Positions 26,789 to 34,946 of a DNA stretch of 64,000 nt are shown here, in pieces (within the stretch, counting starts at the first letter, position 1; each line of letters opens with the position of its first letter). The stretch is from Paludisphaera rhizosphaerae. GTDB taxonomy: Bacteria; Planctomycetota; Planctomycetia; Isosphaerales; Isosphaeraceae. The stretch covers positions 1-64,000 of the forward strand of contig NZ_JAALCR010000031.1 of NCBI RefSeq assembly GCF_011065895.1, read 5' to 3'. Under the pieces are notes generated by a model. That model was not told the DNA's origin and made no database searches. It saw nothing but the letters and a program-made list of their open reading frames with translations. A program made the translations under genes and the position numbers.

Positions 26789-27737
26789 CCGGATCGACGT
26801 CCTGGACGATTCGGCTCGCCAGCTCGATATCCCGGCCGATCTGTTCCAGCAGATCGTTGAGCCCGGCAAAGGCGCGGGTGGGCCGGATCCGCTCCAGGAA
26901 ATCGAGTTCGATGGTCCGGCCGTAGAGGTCCGCCTTGAAGTTGATCAGGTGGGCCTCGACCTTGAACCGCTGCTCGCCGAACGTCGGGTTGGGGCCGATG
27001 TTGCAGGCGGCGGCGTGGCGTTCGGGAGGGCCGCCGCAAGGGTCGGGAACGCGGGCCACGGCCGCGTAAACGCCCTCGGCGGGGATGAGGACGTCGATCT
27101 CCTCCAGGTTGGCCGTCGGCACGCCGATCCCCGCTCCCCGGCCGGCTCCGTGGGAGACGACGCCTCGGATCCGGTGCGGCCGGCCGAGCAGCCGGCGGGC
27201 CTCGGCTACGTCCCCTTCGGTCAAGTCCTGCCGGATTCGCGAGGAGGAGATCAGTCGGCCGCCGTCTGTGAGGGGCTCGGCGACGTGGAGCGACACTCCT
27301 GATTCCTCGCACCACTCGCCGAGGATCCGGACGTCCCCTCGTCGATCGCGGCCGAAGAAGAAGTTAGGCCCCTCGACCATCCCCCGAACGCCGAACTGGC
27401 GAATCACGACCTGCTCGAAGAACTCCCGCGCGGAAAGCCCGAGCAGCCAGGGACCGGTGTGAAAAACGGCGACCTCGTCGACGCCTGCCGCTTTCAACAA
27501 CTCGATCTCACGTTCCATCCAGCTCAGCGGCTCCGGTGCCGCTTCGGGACGGAGAAGCACCGCCGGGTGGGGATTGAAGGTGACGGCTATCGCTGGAACG
27601 CCGGCGTCGCGGGCGCGCTGGACGAGTTCGGAGATCAGGCGGGCGTGGCCGCGATGGACGCCGTCGAAGTTGCCGATCGTGACAAACGCACTTCGCGCCC
27701 GGGCGGGGAAGTCATGGACGTTCTCGATCGTGATCAC
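26754..27737 (-). CDS. ribF: Bifunctional riboflavin kinase / FAD synthetase
   Basis: A 327-residue RibF. The N-terminal FMN adenylyltransferase half has GNFDGVHRGHARLI (22-35, the HIGH-like motif) and ISSSRIR (KMSKS-like). The C-terminal riboflavin kinase half has the GIGVPTANLE segment and GVYAA. It converts riboflavin to FMN and then FAD in the cytoplasm. Length is typical. No riboflavin-biosynthesis neighbours are seen. An upstream gene on the same strand ends 109 bases before it. Confidence 0.96.
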   Translation of the reverse strand: MITIENVHDFPARARSAFVTIGNFDGVHRGHARLISELVQRARDAGVPAIAVTFNPHPAVLLRPEAAPEPLSWMEREIELLKAAGVDEVAVFHTGPWLLGLSAREFFEQVVIRQFGVRGMVEGPNFFFGRDRRGDVRILGEWCEESGVSLHVAEPLTDGGRLISSSRIRQDLTEGDVAEARRLLGRPHRIRGVVSHGAGRGAGIGVPTANLEEIDVLIPAEGVYAAVARVPDPCGGPPERHAAACNIGPNPTFGEQRFKVEAHLINFKADLYGRTIELDFLERIRPTRAFAGLNDLLEQIGRDIELASRIVQDVDPVRPVGEPRNTD

Positions 27738-27846
27738 CGACGCGAATCCCCCGCCTTTGCCGAACCTCTCGAATTCTGGAACGTCCGCCTCGAAGGCCTC
27801 GTCCTTGAGAAATTATCACCGGGCCGGCTGGACTCGGTCAATCCGG

Positions 27847-29706
27847 TCAAAGCTCACGGATGTAGTCGGCGGCGAAGGAACGGACGTGCTTGCCGTTCAG
27901 AACGTGGAAGGTCCTCAGCCGCTCGATCATCTGACCGCTAAAGCGTTTGAGAGGAAGATGGACGATCTTTCGGCCGTAGGAACGAGCCAGTCGTCGCCAG
28001 GATGCCCAGGGCGGCCCCGGACTGACCACGGCGACGTGGCGGTCGCGGCTGTGGAGAAAGCCGGCGGCGAGCAGCCGCTCCTCCAGCGTGTCGAGCCGGG
28101 CGATCCGGGAATCGGTCCAGATCTCCGGAATCGGCCGCGCGGGAAAAAGGAAAAGAGCGCCGCCGTACTGGGCCTGAGCAATCCCGGGCCCGATCATGTT
28201 CTGGAAGGGGTCGGTGGCGTAGAAGGCCAGCGTCGATTCCTCGGAATGCTCGGCGTACCAGGTCGCTCGGTTGGTGTAGACCTTGGGGTCGGCGGGGACG
28301 TCGAAGAGGAAGACGACGACCTCGATCGAACCGCGTCCGGGGGGGACGACCTTCACGTAGACGTCGCCGGTGTGCCAGTTGCGGAGGGTCTCCCGGATGT
28401 CCAGGCCGTCGCGGACGCTCGTGGTGAACTTCTCCGACCGCGCCAGGTCCGCGCCGAGGATCGCCCGGGCCTGCTCTTTCACATGACGGTGGAAGCTCTC
28501 GATTCGATCGTCCTCCGGCGGCCACGAGCACATCCCGTAAGGATCCCAGCGCTGAAGCCATCGCTTCCGCTCCGGTTCCTGGGGCCGGGGACGCAGCCGG
28601 CAGGTGCGCCAGGTCGTCGCCTGGCCGGGGAGCCGGTTGACGACCGTCGCGAGCCCCCAGCCGGGAATGTCGGCGCGGCCGACTCCCATGCGAAACACCC
28701 CGGGATCGTCCTCGTCGCGGACGTCGGGGAGGGGCTCGGCATATGCGTACTCGCGAGCGGTTTCGGCGACGGCCAGGGCGAAGTCGTCGCCGGCCGTCTG
28801 TCTGGCGGCGGTGACCAGCGTGTAGAGGTCGGGCGTCAGTCGACGGTCGATGAGGGCGAGGTTCCGGACGTACCGCGAGAGCGTCGCCAGCAGCGAAGGC
28901 GTCACCCGCGCCGCAAGCTTCGGCCGGTCGCCGCGAAGGGACTCGCGAGCCTGGAGAATCAGTTCCTTGATCCCGTCGACCGAGAGATTGTCGTCGGGCG
29001 TGAGTTCCCGTCTCCCTCGTTCATACAACGCGGTGAGGAACGGCAACTCGCCGAGGAAGAATAGCAAGGTCCCGGGGTCGACGCGGTGGCTCGCGGTGGA
29101 CTCGAAGACAGGTTCCGGCTCAGGCGCTTCGAGCTCACGACGGTAGGCGTCGCGGATCCAGGGCCAGTCGAGGATCGAGCAGACGAGAAGCGTCAACTTC
29201 CGCCTGCGCGAGATCTCGCGAAGGCGAGAGGCCATCCAGGCGATCCGCTCGGTTTGAAAGCCCTCGCTGGGCCTGGGAATCGCTGGCAAAAGAGCCGCGG
29301 AGAACCGCTCGACGGACACCCGTTTGAGGGCGTAGGGGTCTGGGAAAACTCCCTGCACGGCCTCGAACCGCGGAGAGTCCAGGTCGATGTACTCGCGTGG
29401 GATCCGCTCGCCGATCGCCGTCCGGATCGCCGCGACGACTCCCTGGCAGGGGTCGATCGGAACAAAGCTGAACCCCTCGTCGCCGACATCCTGCCGAACA
29501 ACGGCCGAGATCTCCGGAAGCCGTTCGACAGCCTCCTCAACGTCCTCCTGAAAGGCCGGCGGCAACGGCACGGCCACAGCGTCATATGGCCGAGCAAGCA
29601 ACTCCTCTCGGACGCGAATTGCGAAATCTCCCGAACCATGAACAATCGGTAAGACGCGGATCCCCGAAGCGATTGTCAGAAAATCGTCCGCAACGGCTTT
29701 CGGCAT
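27847..29706 (-). CDS. Unrecognised 619-residue cytoplasmic protein
   Basis: I do not recognise this protein. The frame is open for 154 more codons upstream, but that part is low-complexity Arg/Ser/Gly-rich. The start ATG 29706 has GGGGGA a few bases upstream and gives a natural N-terminus. No signal peptide or membrane helix is evident. The N-terminal third (IRVLPIVHGSGDFA, then QTERIAWMASRLREIS) recalls the ChaN/TraB/EreA-type superfamily, but this is weak. The middle is helical; the C-terminal third is beta-rich (DVYVKVVPPGRGSIEVVVFLF). It is divergent from the STAS-FHA-STAS gene, across a 453-base gap. Confidence 0.6.
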   Translation of the reverse strand: MPKAVADDFLTIASGIRVLPIVHGSGDFAIRVREELLARPYDAVAVPLPPAFQEDVEEAVERLPEISAVVRQDVGDEGFSFVPIDPCQGVVAAIRTAIGERIPREYIDLDSPRFEAVQGVFPDPYALKRVSVERFSAALLPAIPRPSEGFQTERIAWMASRLREISRRRKLTLLVCSILDWPWIRDAYRRELEAPEPEPVFESTASHRVDPGTLLFFLGELPFLTALYERGRRELTPDDNLSVDGIKELILQARESLRGDRPKLAARVTPSLLATLSRYVRNLALIDRRLTPDLYTLVTAARQTAGDDFALAVAETAREYAYAEPLPDVRDEDDPGVFRMGVGRADIPGWGLATVVNRLPGQATTWRTCRLRPRPQEPERKRWLQRWDPYGMCSWPPEDDRIESFHRHVKEQARAILGADLARSEKFTTSVRDGLDIRETLRNWHTGDVYVKVVPPGRGSIEVVVFLFDVPADPKVYTNRATWYAEHSEESTLAFYATDPFQNMIGPGIAQAQYGGALFLFPARPIPEIWTDSRIARLDTLEERLLAAGFLHSRDRHVAVVSPGPPWASWRRLARSYGRKIVHLPLKRFSGQMIERLRTFHVLNGKHVRSFAADYIREL

Positions 29707-30159
29707 ACGTCCCCCAGCGTGCTCGGCGCGGTTGGTCTGCGTCTCCACGGCCAGTCTACCAGGCCTCGCCGCGACGGGCGACGCAACCTGAGGTTGGTTG
29801 CGTCTACGTCCTTCCGAACAAAATTCAAACCGGCTGGGACGGCCTCCGGTGGAATGTCGCCTAGTGAGGTTGTGAGCCAGTGCCGAGGGCCGCGAACGAG
29901 CGGTCAGGCCCGGCCCACAAGGGAATCCGAAACGGCTTCCCGAGCTGTGAATCCTTCCCCCTTTTGGGGAGCGTCCCGACGTTCGGTCGGGGCCTCCACC
30001 TGTGCCGAAACTTAACAAAACGCAACCACGGGTTCGGTCTGCGCGCCCGGGTTGCTTGGTCGTGACCGTCCTGGCCGATGGACGTGACGCGCCGACGCCT
30101 GAGTGCGCCGTCGGTGCTCGTCGTCGGCCCGTCCTCGATTCCCGCGGAGCGTTCCGGCG
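29707..30159. other. 453-base divergent intergenic region
   Basis: Lies between the 619-residue orphan gene (minus) and the STAS-FHA-STAS gene (plus). A 9-bp inverted repeat GACGCAACC/GGTTGCGTC with a 7-base loop is at 29780-29804. A shorter one, CCCGAC/GTCGGG, is at 29975-29991. A minus-strand open frame continues through the region but reads as low-complexity Arg/Ser/Gly and is rejected as coding. No promoter was resolved. Confidence 0.45.
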
Positions 30160-31794
30160 ATGGCCCAAGGCGAACTGATCCTCATGACCGGCGACGCCTC
30201 AGCCTCCAAGGGCAAGTCGCGGAGCGTCCGCCTGACCGCAGCGCCCGAATCGGCCGCTCTCGACCGCCGATTGGAGGACTGGATCACCCTCAACCTCGAC
30301 CCCGAGGTCGAGCGGCCGGCCACGAACTTGTGGACGCAGTTGGTCGGCAATCTGCCGACGGCCCGCAAGAAGCCCCGCAGCGACGGGAAGCCTGAAAAAG
30401 GCTTCAAATCGCGGGGCGGCTGGGATCGGTTCAGCGTCGTCTACAAGCGGGGAGTGACCATCGTCCGACTCACCGACCGCAACCTCGTGCAACAGGCCGA
30501 CATCAACGAACTGGCCGACGACCTGCGCGACCTGATCGAGGTCGGCAATCACCGGATGGTCCTGAACTTCTCCAAGGTCGAACGGCTGGGAAGCTGGATC
30601 GTTGCCGCCGTCGTCGACGCCCATCGTCGCTGCGAGGCCGTCAGCGGGGGTCGGCTGAAAGTCTGCCACCTGGAACCACAGCTTCGCGAAATCTTCAATC
30701 TGATCGGGATGGGTCGTCGGATCGTCGTCTGCCCCGATGAAGCCGCGGCGCTCGAAAGCCCCTGGCCTGGCTCCGCCCCGCGGTCGCTGCCGGTCGACAT
30801 CATCGAGGCTCTTGCGGCTGCGTCCGCTCTGCCTCCCATCGGCGGCGGCGCCCCTGTCGACGCCTCCGGAAGCGCGGACAGCGGCGTGATGGAGTTGGAG
30901 CTCGGCCCCGAGCCCGAGTCCCGAAGGCCCATGCTCCTCCCCGGCGAGCGTGAGTCCCGTCCCGATCGTCCGCTCGACGGCAAGGTCTGGCTCCGCGTCG
31001 AATACGAAGGGTTCGAGGGCCGCATGCTGGCGATCAGCAAGAAGCGGTTCCTCATCGGCCGGGACCACGGCAGCCAACTGCGGCTGGGCTCCTCGAAGGT
31101 CAGCAAACGCCACGCGAGCATCGAAATCCGCGGCTCTCAGGTGTTCGTGCGAGACCTCGGCAGCACCAACGGCACCCAGGTCAACGGCGAAACCCTCCAT
31201 GACGCCGAGGTCGAATTGCACACTCTCGACGAGGTGGTCGTCGGTCCGGCTCACTTCAAGATCTGGGTCGGCGTCACGCGGGAAGAGATGGAGCAACTCG
31301 GCGCGATCGAGCCCTCCTGGACGGCTCCGCCTGAACCCGTCGTCGAAGAAACGCCCCCACTCACCGAAGCTGCGCCGACCGACGAGGTCTCAACCTACGA
31401 CCCCGAGGAGGCCGACCCGGCCTCGCGGATCAAGCACGAGGTCGTGCAGGACGTCCTGGTCGTGACGCCCGTGTTGACCGACCTCGACGATGAGGCGGCC
31501 AACGAAGCGCTCCGGCAGCGGCTGATCGACCTGGCCGCTCAGCCCGTGCCGCGGCGGGTCGTCCTGGACCTGGAATTCGTCGGCCGGATGTCGCGACGGA
31601 CGATCGGAGTGATCCTGGCGCACCACCTCCGGCTGGAACAGGCGGGCGGCGGCGTTCGGGTCTGCGAAGCCCATCCCCGGATCATGGCGTTGCTGGACCA
31701 GGTCCGCTTCACCATGCTCGTCGACTGCTTCCCGGGCCGGGACGAAGCCGTCCTCGCCTCGTGGAACGCTCCGGTTCGTCCCGGCTCGAATTGA
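30160..31794 (+). CDS. STAS-FHA-STAS domain protein
   Basis: A 544-residue cytoplasmic signalling protein. ATG 30160 is chosen because the upstream 19 codons are Arg-rich and GGAG lies 11 bases before it. Residues 88-195 look like a STAS domain (RGVTIVRL, LNFSKVERLGSWIVAAVV, with Ser145 at the usual phosphoacceptor position). Residues 283-370 are an FHA phosphothreonine-binding domain (IGRD, SKRHASI, STNGTQVNG). Residues 422-535 are a second STAS domain (VVLDLEFVGRMSRRTIGVIL). This architecture suggests assembly of phospho-partners in a partner-switch pathway (inference). It ends 15 bases from the convergent MoxR gene. Confidence 0.88.
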   Translation: MAQGELILMTGDASASKGKSRSVRLTAAPESAALDRRLEDWITLNLDPEVERPATNLWTQLVGNLPTARKKPRSDGKPEKGFKSRGGWDRFSVVYKRGVTIVRLTDRNLVQQADINELADDLRDLIEVGNHRMVLNFSKVERLGSWIVAAVVDAHRRCEAVSGGRLKVCHLEPQLREIFNLIGMGRRIVVCPDEAAALESPWPGSAPRSLPVDIIEALAAASALPPIGGGAPVDASGSADSGVMELELGPEPESRRPMLLPGERESRPDRPLDGKVWLRVEYEGFEGRMLAISKKRFLIGRDHGSQLRLGSSKVSKRHASIEIRGSQVFVRDLGSTNGTQVNGETLHDAEVELHTLDEVVVGPAHFKIWVGVTREEMEQLGAIEPSWTAPPEPVVEETPPLTEAAPTDEVSTYDPEEADPASRIKHEVVQDVLVVTPVLTDLDDEAANEALRQRLIDLAAQPVPRRVVLDLEFVGRMSRRTIGVILAHHLRLEQAGGGVRVCEAHPRIMALLDQVRFTMLVDCFPGRDEAVLASWNAPVRPGSN

Positions 31795-31809
31795 GCCGCC
31801 GAGCTTCGA

Positions 31810-32775
31810 TCAGTCCTCGTCCTCCTCGTCATCCTCCTGGAGGTCGGGGTGGAGCGGATCGTCAGGGTCGAAGAAGAGATCGCCGAGCCCAAAGGGGGCG
31901 TGTGCGCTCTCCTGCGCCCGGCGCTTGCGACGCGAGAGGGCGTCGAGGTCGGCCGCCTCGTCGCCTAGCACCTTGGACAGCGCCTCGCGCCAGGCGGCGT
32001 CGCGGCCAAGGGGGTGCTCCCGGTCCTGGGCCATCCGCTTCAGCGCGAACCGGACGATGTTGATGCCGTCGCGCGGCGAGAAATCGAGCTTCAGCGCGTG
32101 GGCTTCCTGGAGGAACTCCACCGTGATCGCCAGCAGTTCGGGCTCGGCGAACGGGAGATGGTACTGGAGGATGGCCATTTCGTCGTCGCGGTCGGGGAAA
32201 CCCAACTCCAGGGTCGGCTGGAGGCGAGAGAGGATATAGTCGGGAACCTCGTAGGTCGACTCGTCCTCGTTCATCGTGACACAAACGCGAAACTCCGGGT
32301 CGGCCGGGATGGTAATCCCTGCGACGATGCTCTCGACGTAGCGACGGTGATCGAGGAGTGGGGCGAGGCTCGCCCACGACTTCTCGTTCATCCGGTTCCC
32401 CTCGTCGAGCACGCAGACGCCGCCCGTGAGCATGGCCGTGACAAGGGGAGAGGCGTGATAGGCGATCTTGCCGCTCTCCGCAAGCACCGGCGTGACGATC
32501 AGATCCTCGGGGCGGGTGTCGGCCGTGCACTGGGAGATGTAGAGCGGCCGGCCGCGGAGCTTGGCAGCGGCCGTGGCGAGGGTCGTCTTACCGATCCCTG
32601 GCGGCCCGACCAGCCTGGGCGAGAGCGGACGATCCCGAGGGTCGACCGTCAGCCAGCAGGCCGAAAGTTGGCGCAAGACCTCGTCCTGGCCGATCCATCC
32701 TAGATCCGTGGAGGCAGGCTCGGCCAGGTGGAGCGTGACGCCGCCGATTTCCCGAGTCTTGTCGCCTGCGCTCAT
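31810..32775 (-). CDS. MoxR-type AAA+ ATPase
   Basis: A 321-residue AAA+ ATPase. Walker [10 protein letters not shown] is at 57-65, Walker B GGVCVLDE at 118-125, followed by arginine-finger and sensor segments ([25 protein letters not shown]). The C-terminal tail is acidic (DDEEDED) after a long linker. The start at 32775 removes a 71-residue non-conserved prefix; other in-frame ATG codons at 32844 and 32829 are possible. MoxR ATPases normally act with von Willebrand A proteins on protein or metal-centre maturation. No VWA gene is adjacent in this window. Confidence 0.88.
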   Translation of the reverse strand: MSAGDKTREIGGVTLHLAEPASTDLGWIGQDEVLRQLSACWLTVDPRDRPLSPRLVGPPGIGKTTLATAAAKLRGRPLYISQCTADTRPEDLIVTPVLAESGKIAYHASPLVTAMLTGGVCVLDEGNRMNEKSWASLAPLLDHRRYVESIVAGITIPADPEFRVCVTMNEDESTYEVPDYILSRLQPTLELGFPDRDDEMAILQYHLPFAEPELLAITVEFLQEAHALKLDFSPRDGINIVRFALKRMAQDREHPLGRDAAWREALSKVLGDEAADLDALSRRKRRAQESAHAPFGLGDLFFDPDDPLHPDLQEDDEEDED

Positions 32776-32842
32776 GATGATCAAATCCTTCCTCCACAGC
32801 TTTCGCTCGCCGACGCTCAACGACGGCATTAAGATTACACGC

Positions 32843-33805
32843 ATGAACGAACCGGAGCCAACCCCGACTACAACCGAGGCCCCATCTCTCTCGCACCGAC
32901 GCCGTTGGCGAAGGTCTCGAAGGTGGGCGATTACGTTCGTCGGACTGACGGCCGCGTGGCTGATGATCTCATTCGCCGTGGCATTCAAGCTAACGCAGCG
33001 GAAGCACGCTCCTTATCCCGAACCGCCGCCGCCCGTCTCGTGGGCGAAGTTCGAGGGGCTGCGGTTGAAGACAAACGACGGCCAGGAAATCGGCGGTTGG
33101 TTCGCCGACGGTCGCTCGGACGCACCGACTGTCCTTTTCCTCCACGGCAACGGCGGCGGGCGAAAGCACTGCCTGGGCCGCGCGGAAATCCTGGCGAAAG
33201 AACTGGGCTGCGCCTTGATGCTGATCTCGCTGCGGGCTCACGGCGATTCGACGGGAGACTTCAACGACATCGGCCTGAGCGCCCGTCGCGACGTCGTCGC
33301 CGCGGTCGACTTCCTCCGCGACCGGCGGCCGGGCCAGCCCGTCGTCGTCTTCGGCGTCTCGCTGGGCTCGGCCGCGGCGGCCTTCGCCGGGGGGGAACTC
33401 GGCGACGACGTGGACGGCTACGTCCTGGAAAGCCCCTATCAGGATCTCACGACGGCGGTTCGAAACCGCACTCGCGCCGCGTTGCCGACGCCCTTCGAGC
33501 AGATCGCCTACGCGGGCCTGCGATTCGCTGGGCTCTTTCTGCTGCCGCAACTTGACGAGATCGCGCCGGTGAAGGCGGTCGCCGCGATTCCGGAGCGCGT
33601 ACCGATCCTCATCATGTCGGGCGAGGACGACGACCTGGCGACTCCGGCCGAAGCGAAGGCGATCTTCGATCAGGTCCGCACACACGCCCGGCTGGAAAGC
33701 TTCCCTCTGGCGAAGCACAACAACCTCGCCGAGGTCGACCCGGAGCGTTATCGTCGGCTGATCGTCGGGTTCACGGCCGGCGTCCATCGCCCTGGCGGTC
33801 CTTGA
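32843..33805 (+). CDS. Membrane-anchored alpha/beta hydrolase
   Basis: A 320-residue protein with an N-terminal cytoplasmic tail, one membrane helix (about residues 29-50) and a serine aminopeptidase S33-like hydrolase outside. Oxyanion-hole HGNGG and nucleophile elbow GVSLGSA are visible. The acid is in SGEDDDLA, and a base His sits in AKHNNLAE. The substrate is not known; lipid or peptide hydrolysis is possible. It is divergent from the MoxR gene, 67 bases apart. The start ATG 32843 is preferred; an open frame continues 94 codons upstream antisense to the MoxR gene. Confidence 0.82.
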   Translation: MNEPEPTPTTTEAPSLSHRRRWRRSRRWAITFVGLTAAWLMISFAVAFKLTQRKHAPYPEPPPPVSWAKFEGLRLKTNDGQEIGGWFADGRSDAPTVLFLHGNGGGRKHCLGRAEILAKELGCALMLISLRAHGDSTGDFNDIGLSARRDVVAAVDFLRDRRPGQPVVVFGVSLGSAAAAFAGGELGDDVDGYVLESPYQDLTTAVRNRTRAALPTPFEQIAYAGLRFAGLFLLPQLDEIAPVKAVAAIPERVPILIMSGEDDDLATPAEAKAIFDQVRTHARLESFPLAKHNNLAEVDPERYRRLIVGFTAGVHRPGGP

Positions 33806-33812
33806 GGACCCC

Positions 33813-33842
33813 TTTACAAGGCTCTCCCCCCCACCCCACAAT
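33813..33842 (+). promoter_or_regulatory. Candidate sigma-70 promoter of the methyltransferase gene
   Basis: A -35-like TTTACA at 33813-33818 and a -10-like CACAAT at 33837-33842 are separated by 18 bases. They match the consensus at 5 and 4 of 6 positions. The methyltransferase start is 95 bases downstream. Sigma use in this phylum is not well mapped, so this is only a candidate. Confidence 0.3.
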
Positions 33843-33937
33843 ACGGTCTTGCACGAAGCCGCCCCGCTCTTGCGATCCGCGTATGGGCCTGGGTCGGTCG
33901 ATCTTCCTTCCTCACGCAATCCGAGCCTGAACCCATC

Positions 33938-34750
33938 ATGAGTGGCACGCAAGCCGCGTCGGAAGCCTCGAAGCAGAAGTTCGACAACAACGGCCAGTAC
34001 AGCCGGAACTCGATCCTCCGCTACGAGAAAATCTTCGGCGACAACTACATCAGCACCGGCGGTCCCGAAACCACCGACAACCTCACCGGCCGGCTCCAGG
34101 GCTTCCTCAAGCCGGGAGTCCGCGTCCTGGACGTCGGCAGCGGCATCGGCGGCGCGGCGTTCCACCTGGTCGAGAAGTACGGCGCGCAGGTCGTCGGCAT
34201 CGACCTGGCCGAGGAAATGATCGCCGTCGGCCACGAGCGCGCCACGACCGCCGGCATGTCCGACAAGGTCCAGTTCATCCTGGGCGACGTCCTGGAGACG
34301 ACGTTCCCGGAGAAGTTCGACCTCGCCTGGAGCCGGGACGCTTTCATGCACATCCCGGACAAGAAGAAGCTCTTCACCACGCTGTTCGGCCTTCTCAAGC
34401 CGGGCGGCAAGCTGATCATCACCGACTACGCTCGCGGCAAGACCCCCGGCTCGCACGAGTTCGAGGATTACATCAAGAAGACCGGCTACAGCGTCATTGA
34501 GCCGGAGCAGTACGGCAAGGTGCTGGAGTCCGTCGGCTTCACGGACGTCGTCGTCGACGACGCCACCGAGACCTTCGTCGACATCCTCAAGCGCGAGGAG
34601 AGGCGGCTGGTCGAGGAGCGCCAGACCTTCCTCAGCGACTTCAGTGAGAAGGACCTGGACTACCTGGTCGACCGCTGGAATATGAAGATCGGCTTCTGCA
34701 AGGCCGGCGACATGAAGTGGGGCATCTACCTGGCCACCAAGCCGGCCTGA
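33938..34750 (+). CDS. pmt: Phosphoethanolamine N-methyltransferase (plant/Plasmodium type)
   Basis: A 270-residue SAM-dependent methyltransferase. It matches PfPMT in signature segments: YEKIFGDNYISTGG (29-42), SAM motif LDVGSGIGG (64-72), SRDAFMH (132-138), ITDY (161-164) and the C-terminal DRWNMKI...WGIYLATK. The Plasmodium catalytic dyad Tyr19/His132 aligns with Tyr21 (in NNGQY) and His138. The Arg that contacts the phosphate in PfPMT (Arg179) aligns with Thr182, so substrate handling may differ. The reaction would be methylation of phosphoethanolamine to phosphocholine in three steps. It lies 196 bases before an APC permease gene, which precedes a phosphatidylcholine synthase gene. Confidence 0.88.
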   Translation: MSGTQAASEASKQKFDNNGQYSRNSILRYEKIFGDNYISTGGPETTDNLTGRLQGFLKPGVRVLDVGSGIGGAAFHLVEKYGAQVVGIDLAEEMIAVGHERATTAGMSDKVQFILGDVLETTFPEKFDLAWSRDAFMHIPDKKKLFTTLFGLLKPGGKLIITDYARGKTPGSHEFEDYIKKTGYSVIEPEQYGKVLESVGFTDVVVDDATETFVDILKREERRLVEERQTFLSDFSEKDLDYLVDRWNMKIGFCKAGDMKWGIYLATKPA

Positions 34751-34803
34751 CCCCCAACAAGTTCATCAGGGAAATTCAACGTCGATCCGTCTCCAACGGA
34801 GAC

Positions 34804-34828
34804 CATGCCCGCGCTCGCCGTGGGCATG
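34804..34828 (+). terminator. 7-bp hairpin after the methyltransferase gene
   Basis: CATGCCC at 34804-34810 pairs with GGGCATG at 34822-34828 across an 11-base loop. It begins 53 bases after the stop and lacks a T tract. It could be a terminator or part of a longer leader. Confidence 0.3.
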
Positions 34829-34868
34829 AATCGGCGTGGGATATCGGCAAGTCCGTCGCCGGTCGCAT

Positions 34869-34887
34869 GGCCACGACGAGCGTGGCC
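34869..34887 (+). terminator. 7-bp hairpin before the permease gene
   Basis: GGCCACG (34869-34875) and CGTGGCC (34881-34887) form a perfect stem with a 5-base loop, directly followed by TTGACA. It lies 59 bases before the permease ATG, in the 196-base gap. It may be an operator, attenuator stem or terminator; no riboswitch fold was recognised. Confidence 0.35.
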
Positions 34888-34946
34888 TTGACACCCAAGT
34901 CTCATCGAAAGCGAAAGTCGAGGGGCGACCAGCAGTGGAAAGCCGC

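Noticed and set aside
29707-30168. N-terminal extension of the 619-residue orphan
   Set aside because: Arg/Ser/Gly-rich with no structure; a ribosome-binding site lies at the inner start.
34888-34916. TTGACA as a -35 box before the permease
   Set aside because: No acceptable -10 box at 16-18 bases; kept only as sequence beside the hairpin.
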